This document shows positions 1 to 8,576 of a DNA stretch of 35,191 bases, one piece after another. The stretch covers positions 1 through 35,191 of the forward strand of contig SCQT01000213.1 in assembly GCA_004322015.1 (NCBI GenBank), given 5' to 3'. The stretch comes from Chitinophagaceae bacterium. Its GTDB lineage: Bacteria; Bacteroidota; Bacteroidia; Chitinophagales; Chitinophagaceae. The notes beneath the pieces are model-generated. The model ran no database searches. It worked only from the letters and a program-made list of their open reading frames with translations, and was not told where the DNA came from. Each line of letters opens with the position of its first letter. Position 1 is the stretch's first letter. Both the position numbers and the translations under genes were made by a program.

Positions 1-28
1 TCCTGCTGCAATAAAACTATTTCTTTAG

Positions 29-1075
29 ATGATCTTTATGCAAAAGACACTGATCATACTTACTCCCGGATTTCCGGCTGACGAATCAGACTCCAACTGT
101 CTGCCCGCCCAGCAACAATTTGTTGTCATGCTTCAGGAAAATTTTCCCGGACTGCAGATCATCATCGTGACGGTTCAATATCCTGCCTTCGGCAAAGACT
201 ATCTATGGAATCATATCCGTGTGATCAGCTTGAATATTCAAAAGGGTTTCTACACGCGTTTTGCCTGGATCAAGATATGGAACACATTAAAAAAATTAAA
301 AGATGAAAATTCAATATCGGGCTTAGTGATTTTTTGGTGTTCAGCGCATGCGTTACCCGCATTCTGGCTGGCAAGAACCTATCACATTCCTCATTATTGC
401 TGGATATTAGGGCAGGATGCCAGAAAAAACAATCGTGTTGTGAAACTGATCCGTCCAAAGCCGCAGGAGCTGATAGCTATCTCTGATGCGCTGCAAAATG
501 AATTTTATGAAAATCATGGAGTAAAAGCTGCACATGTCATTCCTGTCGGAGTTAATAAGAATTCATTCGGAGCGTGTACCGGGGGTAGATTTATTGATAT
601 TCTCGGAGCAGGATCATTAATCCCTTTAAAGCAATATCATTTATTCGTCGAGATAGTAAAATCCCTTTCGTCTTGTTTTCCTGATCTGAAAGCACTGCTC
701 TTTGGCAGGGGAACTGAAAAAGAGATGCTGCAAAAAAAGATAAGGCAATTGCATATCAGCCATAATCTGAAGCTGATGGATGAAATTTCTCATGATGAAT
801 TGGTTGCGGTCATGCATCATGGAAAAATATTTTTGCATCCTTCGGCTTATGAAGGCTTCAGTTCGGCCTGCCTGGAAGCGCTGAGCGCCGGTGCGCATGT
901 CATCAGCTTTCAACGGCCTATGGAACGGGATCTTCCTCACTGGCATACTGTAAATTCGACCTATGAGATGTATTTAATGACGTTAAGACTGCTCCAATCT
1001 GATCTGTTGGATCATGAAGAGATTATTCCTTATTCAATGAACAGTGCAACGAAACAGATTATGGCGCTATTTTGA
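29..1075 (+). CDS. GT4-family glycosyltransferase
   Basis: This is a cytosolic GT-B fold glycosyltransferase that would add a sugar from a nucleotide-activated donor to a growing surface glycan. The C-terminal half carries the GT4 EX7E donor-binding motif (EGFSSACLE) in the context HPSAYEGFSSACLEALSAG, followed by a hydrophobic strand, as in the family. Length (348 aa) is slightly short for GT4. An in-frame ATG at 38 (MQKTLIIL) is an equally good start. A stop codon (TAG 26-28) immediately precedes the ATG, so an upstream gene probably ends there and the two may be cotranscribed. The gene converges with the next, minus-strand glycosyltransferase and their stops overlap by 9 bp. Donor and acceptor cannot be read from sequence. 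Confidence 0.9.
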   Translation: MIFMQKTLIILTPGFPADESDSNCLPAQQQFVVMLQENFPGLQIIIVTVQYPAFGKDYLWNHIRVISLNIQKGFYTRFAWIKIWNTLKKLKDENSISGLVIFWCSAHALPAFWLARTYHIPHYCWILGQDARKNNRVVKLIRPKPQELIAISDALQNEFYENHGVKAAHVIPVGVNKNSFGACTGGRFIDILGAGSLIPLKQYHLFVEIVKSLSSCFPDLKALLFGRGTEKEMLQKKIRQLHISHNLKLMDEISHDELVAVMHHGKIFLHPSAYEGFSSACLEALSAGAHVISFQRPMERDLPHWHTVNSTYEMYLMTLRLLQSDLLDHEEIIPYSMNSATKQIMALF

Positions 1076-2182
1076 GATCAGTTTTTCACAAACACTACTT
1101 AGTCTGTCGGCAATACTTTTGAAAGAAAGTGTTTCAACAAAGTATTGAATGATATCTTCAGAGACCTTCTTTCTGTTTATTTTATTCAGAGTTTGTAAAG
1201 TAGCGGAAAGAGCGTGAGCATTTCCGGGCTCATATAAGAATCCGTATTTTCCGTTATCTGTGATTTTCCTGAATGAAGGAATGTTGGTAACCACCGGAAT
1301 GCATCCGCATGCCATAGCTTCCAATAAAGCGAAGCCGCTTCCTTCCCTGTGACTGCCCGAAATATAAAAATCGGCAGCGCTGTACCAGAAGGGCAGTTCT
1401 TCATGAGCAATTTTTCCGATAAAGGAGACTGCTTGTGAAAGGGCCTCATTACTTGCTAAAATGAACTTTAATTCAGGAAGTAGGGTTTCTTCCTGGAAGA
1501 TCATAAATAACTTTGCCTCAGCGCATATATTGAGGTAATCTTCGAAAGCTGCCAGAACTGTCAGCGGATCCTTGTTTGCGTTCAGCCGCCCTACCCAAAG
1601 GAAATTATGGTGGCCTTGCATATTTAACCTTGCCCTCGATTGATCCCTGTCCTGTTTTTCAAAAGAGGTAGATCCTTCCAATACTTCAAAACATTTATGA
1701 TACCCCTTAATGATCCTTTTGTTCACCCAACTTTGTGCATTATCCAGTGAAGTGAAAAGGTAAGCATTGATGCACAGATCTGCCGCTTTCTGAAGGATTT
1801 TTTTAATGCCTTTTCCGGGTTCTTCTCCGTGATGTTGGGCTATAAAGACAATATGCTTGTCCGATATGAACCGCAGGAGAATAATTTCTAACGGAAATAT
1901 AAGTCCCTGGATTAAAATAATATCGGGTCTGTTTCTTTTTATAAAGTGGCGATAATTATTAAAGAAACGGGCAATACTGCCTTTGGTATTAAAAAAGTGA
2001 TAACGTACATGATCGCAGTCTATGTCTCCCTCGTTTTTGATTTGCTCAATAATAATCACCCTGAATTTTTTCCATAAGTACTTCGCATACCCAAATCCGG
2101 CGGCATGGGTACACAGCGCTTCTTCCGGAGTGGTCAGTTCCGGTAATAAATCAAAAGAAAAATCAATCAGCACCGGTTTCAT
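1067..2182 (-). CDS. GT4-family glycosyltransferase
   Basis: A second GT-B glycosyltransferase of 371 aa. Visible family marks are the N-terminal Rossmann half, the phrase FLWVGRLNANKDPLTVL that opens the donor-binding domain, and the EX7E motif EGSGFALLE followed by AMACGCIPVV near residues 280-300. It is the second gene of a two-gene minus-strand operon: its ATG overlaps the stop of the methyltransferase gene by 4 bp (ATGA at 2179-2182), which suggests translational coupling and a shared product, perhaps a methylated terminal sugar. Substrate unknown. Confidence 0.9.
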   Translation of the reverse strand: MKPVLIDFSFDLLPELTTPEEALCTHAAGFGYAKYLWKKFRVIIIEQIKNEGDIDCDHVRYHFFNTKGSIARFFNNYRHFIKRNRPDIILIQGLIFPLEIILLRFISDKHIVFIAQHHGEEPGKGIKKILQKAADLCINAYLFTSLDNAQSWVNKRIIKGYHKCFEVLEGSTSFEKQDRDQSRARLNMQGHHNFLWVGRLNANKDPLTVLAAFEDYLNICAEAKLFMIFQEETLLPELKFILASNEALSQAVSFIGKIAHEELPFWYSAADFYISGSHREGSGFALLEAMACGCIPVVTNIPSFRKITDNGKYGFLYEPGNAHALSATLQTLNKINRKKVSEDIIQYFVETLSFKSIADRLSSVCEKLISK

Positions 2183-2871
2183 TTTGCAACAAGTATGAGG
2201 ATCATAAAATCTGAGTTCGGAATGTGGCGGCAGGAGACAAATTTAAAATGCCTGCCTGCAAACTTTTTAATGATATGCACCGAATACAAAAAGGTTTGAT
2301 GGATCATATCATTATAATGTGTTTCGATCACTGATTTTCCTTTAATAAGCTGTCTTATCCATTGGGATGCACCGTAATTTTTTAAAATATTTTTTGGCTG
2401 AGAACTTACCAGAGTCATGACCAAAAAAGTATCTCTTTTGCATACCATGCTTATATTCCTGAAAAATATGATCAGTTGGTTTATACTATTGAGGACAGCG
2501 AAATTGAGAAGAATTCCACTCATCTTTTCGTAAAAGGGAAGGGTGGATGGAGTCCATTGAAAAATATCCGTCATTTCTTCCACGAAAACCATAGGCATGT
2601 TATCGGCAAAAGACAATCGAATCTGTTTTGCTATGGTACGCATGTGAACAGATGGCTCTAAAAAGTAAACATAATATCCTTCCCTGACTAACCATGGAAG
2701 ATCCAACCCTGTGCCGCCTCCAAAATCCAGTACGTTTCCATACGAAACATATTGCCTGAATATGCTGCTTACTTCTTCACGAACCATCCTGTCATTCGCG
2801 GTTTGATGATCGTTGTAAGAAGAAGCGACATGATCATAATATTCTGTAGCGGAAACTATCCTGCTGATCAT
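2179..2871 (-). CDS. class I SAM-dependent methyltransferase
   Basis: A 230-aa Rossmann-fold methyltransferase. Motif I is VLDFGGGTGLDLPWL (around residues 47-61), followed by an acidic strand end (FLEPS) that would bind the ribose of S-adenosylmethionine. It is first in a two-gene operon with the downstream glycosyltransferase (4-bp overlap), so a role in methylating a sugar or capping a glycan chain is a reasonable inference. It is divergent from the radical SAM operon, with about 235 bp between the two starts. The acceptor is unknown. Confidence 0.85.
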   Translation of the reverse strand: MISRIVSATEYYDHVASSYNDHQTANDRMVREEVSSIFRQYVSYGNVLDFGGGTGLDLPWLVREGYYVYFLEPSVHMRTIAKQIRLSFADNMPMVFVEEMTDIFQWTPSTLPFYEKMSGILLNFAVLNSINQLIIFFRNISMVCKRDTFLVMTLVSSQPKNILKNYGASQWIRQLIKGKSVIETHYNDMIHQTFLYSVHIIKKFAGRHFKFVSCRHIPNSDFMILILVAK

Positions 2872-3106
2872 TTTATTGAAAAAACTTTAACTCATTCTCA
2901 TACCGAATTCCCGATCATGAATTTCCATTTTAAAAGATATGGATACATATTTATATATAGATCGGACAGAATCTGAAAGAAGTTGCCGGCGATGTATGCC
3001 GTGCGTCGTCCTGTCGTCTCCTTTTTGCCAGGATGATCATCTTTCCACATGGGCAACCCTTTAATTTTTAATATCGTTTAATAAATGAATGTTTGGTACC
3101 GGCTAT

Positions 3107-4606
3107 ATGAATAAAATACTTTTATTTAATCCCAGGAGTGCACGTGCTAAAAGAAGGATCCCCAATTCCATTATGAGCATTGCTGCTTCCGTGGAGGGGC
3201 TGTATGAGTGGGTCATTGTTGATGGAAATTGTGAACGGGAACCGTATGATAAGATAAGTGCCTATTTATCTTCGGGAGAATTTAAATATGTCGGCTTTTC
3301 TGTTATGCCCGGCCCTTCACTATTGCAGGCCATTCCTCTGGCAAAAAAGGTAAAGAAGCAATACCCGCAGACAATAATGGTATGGGGCGGGTACTTTGCT
3401 TCTAACCAATACCAGGTAGTGATACAGGCAGATTATGTGGACTACGTGATATATGGTCCGGGCGATCATGCTTTTCCGCAACTTATACATGCGCTTGAAA
3501 AGGGTTTGCCTCTTCAGCGTATCAAAAGTCTTATATATAAATCAGACGGCAGAATCATCAGGAATCAAAAAGAAGAATTGATTGATCAGCAAACATTACC
3601 TTCTCTTCCCTATGAGAAATTAAATTCGTTTTATCCGATAGAAAAATATTTGGGAAAAGGTTATCTGGGAAGAAGGACATTGGCTTACCATTCCAGTGTA
3701 GGTTGCCCGTTCTCCTGTTCTTTTTGTGCTGTGGTTCCCATTTATAATGCGCGTTGGAAGGCCAAACCTGCAGCTATGGTTTATCAGGATATCAAATATA
3801 TTAAAGATAGATGGCACGCGGATGCTATAGAGTTTCATGATAATAATTTTTTTGTTTCAGAAAAACGAACAGTGGAATTCAGCCGGCTCATTCTTCAGGA
3901 AAATATGACATGGTGGGGAGAAGGCCGGATTGATACGATTAATAAATATTCCGATACATCGCTGGAACTCATGCGTAAAGCAGGGTGTAAGATGATCTTC
4001 TTCGGTGCGGAGACAGGGAATGATACGGTGCTTAAGAAGATGAATAAAGGCGGCACATTATGCGCTGATGAAATGAAGCGGTTTGCAGCAAGAATGAAAA
4101 AATTTGATATCATACCTGAGTATTCTTTTGTATTAGGAACTCCTTTTCCTACTAAGAAAGAAGTGATGAAACAAATTGACTTTGATTTGAATTTTATAAG
4201 AGAGATCAAATCCATTAACCCCGATACTGAAATAATCATTTACGTGTATAGCCCTGTTCCTGTAGAAGATTCTACCTTATATAATGAGGTGCTGGCAGAC
4301 GGATTCCGTTTTCCCCGGACATTGGAAGAATGGATCAGCCCGCATTGGATCAATTTCGATTTACGTAAAAACCCATTGACACCCTGGCTGACGCCCCGCA
4401 TGATCAATAGAATAAAGGATTTCGAAACAGTCTTGAATGGTTGTTACTCTACAGTATCCGATATCAGGTTAAATAAGGTCAAACGAAATATATTACATGC
4501 ACTTTCCCTGCCACGTTATCTGACCGGTTTTTACTGGAGGCCTTATGAATTGAAAGCATTGCAAATATTATGGAAATATCGTCAACCTGAAATTGACGGG
4601 TTTTAA
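3107..4606 (+). CDS. B12-binding-domain radical SAM protein
   Basis: A 499-aa enzyme with an N-terminal cobalamin-binding-like Rossmann domain (about residues 1-145) and a radical SAM TIM barrel. The 4Fe-4S motif is GCPFSCSFC, with Cys 200, 204 and 207 in CX3CX2C spacing. The canonical DxHxxG cobalamin ligand motif is not visible, which is common in this superfamily. Members include methylases of unactivated carbon or phosphorus and enzymes acting on lipids, so the substrate cannot be predicted. An upstream ATG at 3089 adds six residues (MFGTGY); I prefer 3107 because MNKILLFNP is a typical domain start. First gene of a five-gene operon; the next gene starts 48 bp downstream. Confidence 0.88.
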   Translation: MNKILLFNPRSARAKRRIPNSIMSIAASVEGLYEWVIVDGNCEREPYDKISAYLSSGEFKYVGFSVMPGPSLLQAIPLAKKVKKQYPQTIMVWGGYFASNQYQVVIQADYVDYVIYGPGDHAFPQLIHALEKGLPLQRIKSLIYKSDGRIIRNQKEELIDQQTLPSLPYEKLNSFYPIEKYLGKGYLGRRTLAYHSSVGCPFSCSFCAVVPIYNARWKAKPAAMVYQDIKYIKDRWHADAIEFHDNNFFVSEKRTVEFSRLILQENMTWWGEGRIDTINKYSDTSLELMRKAGCKMIFFGAETGNDTVLKKMNKGGTLCADEMKRFAARMKKFDIIPEYSFVLGTPFPTKKEVMKQIDFDLNFIREIKSINPDTEIIIYVYSPVPVEDSTLYNEVLADGFRFPRTLEEWISPHWINFDLRKNPLTPWLTPRMINRIKDFETVLNGCYSTVSDIRLNKVKRNILHALSLPRYLTGFYWRPYELKALQILWKYRQPEIDGF

Positions 4607-4654
4607 TAAAGACAACAAAATACGAATCAGGTAGCAAAATATATTGCCGGAGCG

Positions 4655-6022
4655 GTGTATAAACCGCTGTTGGAAAAGCATCTGGCTGTAAGCAGAACTT
4701 ATTCTTACAAAGGTCTTATGTTGCAGATACCGCCGGGCGTTTTCCATCCCAAATATTTTTTTAGTACGAAGTTATTGTTACATTATATGCTTCACTTTTC
4801 TCTGCACGGGAAAACGGTTCTTGAACTTGGGGCCGGAAGCGGTTTATTCTCATTGATGGCAGCCCGCTGTGGAGCCAGGGTAACGGCCACAGATATTAAT
4901 CCGGTAGCTGTTGAATGCCTTAAAAAGAATGCTGTGATTAATCGTCAGGAGATCAGGATCGTTCTTTCCGATATGTTTGAATCCTTGCCCCGGGAAGCTT
5001 TTGATATAATAGCCGTCAATCCGCCATACTATCAAAAGAATCCAGGGAATTATGCTGAATATGCGTGGTATTGCGGAGAGAAAGGAGAATATTTTCAGGC
5101 ATTGTTCAGCGGATTAAAAGATTATCTGCATACCGGATCAACAGCAGTCATGGTTCTATGTGATGCCTGCAACTTCGGGCTTATTCATCAACTGGCTGAT
5201 CAATATGAGTGGAGGTTAAATTGTGTTCTTAGGAAGAGTAACCTATTAGAGAATAACTTTATCATCACGATCGAACCGGGCAGGCCTGTGCATAAGAAGC
5301 TGCCTCTTTCTTCCGCACCCGTCTTTGAAAGCATTTATATACGGTTAAGGGAAGCTGAGCACAGGTTATATTCAGATGAAGAAGTACAAAATCTGCCGGA
5401 TATTTCTTCCCTCCATCCTCATTACAAAGAATGGATAATAAGAAAAAAGTCAACGGAGAAATTAATACGATATCTGAGCAGAAAAGAAATACCGCTGAAT
5501 ATCCTGGAAATTGGTTGCGGAAACGGGTGGCTGTCGCATCAATTATCCGTTATTCCGGAAAGTCATGTTACCGGCATCGAAACTAATATCACCGAACTGC
5601 GGCAAGCTCTGCGTATCTTTTCACAGAGACCCAACCTGAACTTCGTACAAGGTAATTTTAATAAAATAGATCTTCACGGAGATTTGTTTGATATAGTGGT
5701 AATGGCAGCCTCCATTCAATACTTCTCGTCTGTTCAAAGTATTCTTAACCATATTCTGCAATATTATTTAAAGCCCGGTGGTGAAATACATATTATAGAT
5801 TCCCCGTTTTATCAAGCCGATGAAGTAGCGGCTGCCAGGGAACGTACTGTCAAATACTATACTCAATTGGGATTTCCTGAAATGATACCGTTTTATTTTC
5901 ATCATTCCTTTTCTGAATTGGTTTCTTTTAAATGTCATTTTATGAAAAATATTATTATCAGACAAAGCCCTTTGATAAAAAATATGCATTCATTTTATTG
6001 GATCCGGGTAAAAAACGAGTAA
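4655..6022 (+). CDS. fused double SAM-methyltransferase
   Basis: A 455-aa protein with two methyltransferase domains in tandem. Domain 1 (about residues 20-210) has motif I VLELGAGSG (55-63) and an NPPY motif (122-125), the signature of HemK/N6-adenine-type enzymes that methylate a planar amide or amine nitrogen. Domain 2 (about 265-440) has motif I ILEIGCGNG (283-291) and a post-motif KPGG turn, like small-molecule methyltransferases. The start given is GTG. The frame stays open for 16 codons upstream and reads protein-like (QVAKYIAGAV), so initiation may lie further upstream at a rarer codon such as ATT 4643. One base separates its stop from the next gene's ATG. The fusion and its place between radical SAM genes are unusual; the substrate is unknown. 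Confidence 0.83.
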   Translation: MYKPLLEKHLAVSRTYSYKGLMLQIPPGVFHPKYFFSTKLLLHYMLHFSLHGKTVLELGAGSGLFSLMAARCGARVTATDINPVAVECLKKNAVINRQEIRIVLSDMFESLPREAFDIIAVNPPYYQKNPGNYAEYAWYCGEKGEYFQALFSGLKDYLHTGSTAVMVLCDACNFGLIHQLADQYEWRLNCVLRKSNLLENNFIITIEPGRPVHKKLPLSSAPVFESIYIRLREAEHRLYSDEEVQNLPDISSLHPHYKEWIIRKKSTEKLIRYLSRKEIPLNILEIGCGNGWLSHQLSVIPESHVTGIETNITELRQALRIFSQRPNLNFVQGNFNKIDLHGDLFDIVVMAASIQYFSSVQSILNHILQYYLKPGGEIHIIDSPFYQADEVAAARERTVKYYTQLGFPEMIPFYFHHSFSELVSFKCHFMKNIIIRQSPLIKNMHSFYWIRVKNE

Positions 6023-6023
6023 C

Positions 6024-7070
6024 ATGATCTCATTACCACTATATCAGACTTTTCAACGGTATCGTACTTTGCAAACCGGCAGGATCACTGCGCTTCCCAT
6101 CGTTATATTAATGCCCAACAGTTCCTGTAACTGCCGCTGTGTGATGTGTGATATCTGGAAGGGAAATAAAAACCGGAGACAGCTCACTGAAGAGGATGTG
6201 AGCAGACTTTTATCTTCTCTGAAAAAATTGCTAACGCGAAGGATTGTAATGTCCGGGGGTGAGGCTCTTTTACATCCGAATTTTTTCAGATTGTGTGAAA
6301 TGCTGAAACAACAAAGGATTAAAATAACGCTGTTGTCCACAGGATTGACTGTTAGACAACATTCAGCAGATATCCTTAAATATATAGATGAACTTATTAT
6401 ATCCTTAGACGGAGATGAGCAAACACATGATAATATTCGTAATGTTCCGGGCGCTTACGGGAAACTCTTTCATTCAGTAACTACTTTGAAAACATTAAAA
6501 CCTGATTTTAAGATCAGCGGACGTACTGTCATACATCGTTACAACTTTAGGAAATGGACCGCCATTATTGATTGTGCCCATGCCATGAGACTTGACAGGA
6601 TCAGTTTTCTGCCTGCGGATGTCGGCAGTCATGCGTTTAACAGGGAAATCCTCTGGGATGACAACCGCCAGCATGATCTGCTTTTAAGTAAAGAAGATCT
6701 TCCCGAACTTCAAAAAATAATTAATCAAATTATTTCCTGTTATTCGGGTGATATTAAAAAGCATTTCATTGCGGAGCCGGCAGAGAAGCTTCAAAGGATT
6801 TATACATATTATGCTGCCTATTACGGATTGAATCCTTTTCCCGAAAAAAAATGTAATGCGCCCTGGGTTTCGGCTGTTATTGAGGCAGATGGATCTGTTA
6901 AACCTTGTTTCTTTCATCAGACAACAGGTAATATCAGAAAGAATACTTTACCTGAAATTCTGAATAGCAAGAGCGCCTTGAACTTCAGAAGAACTCTAGA
7001 TATGAATGAAAACCCTGTTTGTAAAAAATGTGTATGCTATCTGAATCTGTCGCCGCGTGCAGTAATATGA
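6024..7070 (+). CDS. radical SAM protein with C-terminal SPASM-like domain
   Basis: A 348-aa radical SAM enzyme. The N-terminal cluster motif is CNCRCVMC (Cys 35, 39 and 42 in CX3CX2C, plus an extra Cys 37), followed by a MSGGE glycine-rich motif for SAM binding. The C-terminal 72 residues carry Cys 277, 295, 333, 336 and 338 around EADGSVKPC, typical of SPASM/twitch domains that bind auxiliary Fe-S clusters. Such enzymes modify peptides, proteins or small molecules, including sugars in some pathways. No precursor peptide gene is evident nearby, so a ribosomal-peptide substrate is not supported. Third gene of the operon, 1 bp after the double methyltransferase and 18 bp before the second B12-type radical SAM gene. 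Confidence 0.9.
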   Translation: MISLPLYQTFQRYRTLQTGRITALPIVILMPNSSCNCRCVMCDIWKGNKNRRQLTEEDVSRLLSSLKKLLTRRIVMSGGEALLHPNFFRLCEMLKQQRIKITLLSTGLTVRQHSADILKYIDELIISLDGDEQTHDNIRNVPGAYGKLFHSVTTLKTLKPDFKISGRTVIHRYNFRKWTAIIDCAHAMRLDRISFLPADVGSHAFNREILWDDNRQHDLLLSKEDLPELQKIINQIISCYSGDIKKHFIAEPAEKLQRIYTYYAAYYGLNPFPEKKCNAPWVSAVIEADGSVKPCFFHQTTGNIRKNTLPEILNSKSALNFRRTLDMNENPVCKKCVCYLNLSPRAVI

Positions 7071-7088
7071 TCGTTTAAACCTCCGTAT

Positions 7089-8576
7089 TTGCATGAACAA
7101 TATATGACAATGAATATTCTTTTTTCACATTCCTACTTTTTGAGGCTTGATCCAAAGCAGTGGAAAACGGGACTTCCTTATGCTCCCTTGGGGACTTTGT
7201 ATGCTGCATCTTTATTAAGGCATAATGGATACCGGGTGAGTTTGTTCGATACTATGTTTGCCAAGAGACCTGATGAACTCTTACGGTATATAACGGCAAA
7301 CCACCCGGATATCTTTGTTTTATACGACGATGGCTTTAATTATCTGACGAAAATGTGCCTGACCAATATGCGGAAGGCTGCTTTCCGGATGATTGCTCTG
7401 GCAAAGGAAAATAATTGTATGGTAGTGGTTTCAAGCTCGGATGCCACGGATGCGTATGAAAAATTTTTAAATGCCGGAGCGGATTTTGTAATTCCCGGAG
7501 AAGGTGAAATGACCCTCCTTGAACTTATTAATGCACTGAATAAGGGTGATACAGATTTTTCGGGAATCAAAGGAATTATATTTAAGAAAGAACGTCGAAC
7601 GATATTGAATGAAAGACGAACGGCTATGGCCGGCTTAGATGAAATGCCTTTCCCCGCGTGGGATTTAATTGACATTGAACCCTACCGTTATCTATGGTTG
7701 AAACATGCGGGATATTTTTCAATTAATATGGCAACTACCCGCGGGTGCCCCTATAAGTGTAACTGGTGCGCCAAGCCTTTATACGGCAATCGTTATCATG
7801 CCCGGTCACCTGAAAATGTAGTAAGTGAGATTAAATGGTTAAGAGGTCAATTTCATTTTGATCATATCTGGTTCTGTGACGATATTTTTGGGTTAAAGCC
7901 GAATTGGGGAGCCGGATTTGCCGGTCTGATGGAAAAAGAGCATATTAAGATCAGGTATAAAATACAATGCCGTCCTGACTTGTTGATTAGAGAGGATTTT
8001 GTGAAAGATCTGGCTCGTAGCGGATGTGATAACGTATGGATGGGCGCTGAAAGCGGCTCTCAGAAAATCCTCGATGCAATGGATAAAGGAACCAAAGTGG
8101 AACAAATTTATCAATCCGCAGCATTGTTAAAGAAGCACGGCATTAAACCTTCTTTTTTTATACAGTTCGGTTATCCGGGTGAAGTGTTTGCAGACATTAA
8201 AATGACGATCAAAATGATCAATGATCTTCTTCCCCATGAGATCGGCATTTCTGTTTCTTATCCATTGCCTGGAACTGCTTTTTATGAAGAGGTAAAAGCA
8301 GAACTGAAAGAGAAATCACATTGGACAGATTCCGATGAATTGATGCTGATGTTCAGAAACACCTATTCACCTTCATTTTATAAACAACTGCACAGGTATG
8401 TACACAAAAATTATCATAAACATCTGGCCAAAGAAAATATGAAACATTTGTTCACCAGATCTTCCGTTCCACTGATAAAGAGATTGAGGAAGGCCGGCTC
8501 GGTATTGTATTATTATCCGGCTACTATTATATCAAAAAGAAAATTGAACAGAATAGAAAACGCAATGCTCCTATGA
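7089..8576 (+). CDS. B12-binding-domain radical SAM protein (second)
   Basis: A 495-aa protein with an N-terminal cobalamin-binding-like domain (to about residue 155, ending IPGEGEMTLLELI), a WDLID linker typical of the superfamily, and a radical SAM core with RGCPYKCNWC (Cys 220, 224 and 227). A typical GCDNVWMGAESGSQ strand follows. DxHxxG is absent. It is only a distant relative of the first B12-type enzyme in this operon, so the two probably catalyse different steps. Alternative starts at 7104 or 7110 (MTMNIL, MNILF) would trim a few residues. Its stop overlaps the start of the following methyltransferase (ATGA, 8573-8576), indicating tight coupling. Chemistry and substrate unknown. Confidence 0.89.
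   Translation: MHEQYMTMNILFSHSYFLRLDPKQWKTGLPYAPLGTLYAASLLRHNGYRVSLFDTMFAKRPDELLRYITANHPDIFVLYDDGFNYLTKMCLTNMRKAAFRMIALAKENNCMVVVSSSDATDAYEKFLNAGADFVIPGEGEMTLLELINALNKGDTDFSGIKGIIFKKERRTILNERRTAMAGLDEMPFPAWDLIDIEPYRYLWLKHAGYFSINMATTRGCPYKCNWCAKPLYGNRYHARSPENVVSEIKWLRGQFHFDHIWFCDDIFGLKPNWGAGFAGLMEKEHIKIRYKIQCRPDLLIREDFVKDLARSGCDNVWMGAESGSQKILDAMDKGTKVEQIYQSAALLKKHGIKPSFFIQFGYPGEVFADIKMTIKMINDLLPHEIGISVSYPLPGTAFYEEVKAELKEKSHWTDSDELMLMFRNTYSPSFYKQLHRYVHKNYHKHLAKENMKHLFTRSSVPLIKRLRKAGSVLYYYPATIISKRKLNRIENAMLL

Noticed and set aside
1-28. Tail of an upstream gene ending with TAG at 26-28
   Set aside because: Only eight codons are visible in this frame, too little to call a gene; mentioned with the first glycosyltransferase.
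2898-3050. 50-codon ORF (start ATG at 3050, minus strand) just upstream of the methyltransferase gene
   Set aside because: No recognisable features and no support beyond an open frame in a divergent promoter region; could be chance.
2872-3106. Search for a RiPP precursor peptide next to the radical SAM operon
   Set aside because: Only very short plus-strand frames (14-19 codons) without leader-like or Cys/Gly-rich core sequence.
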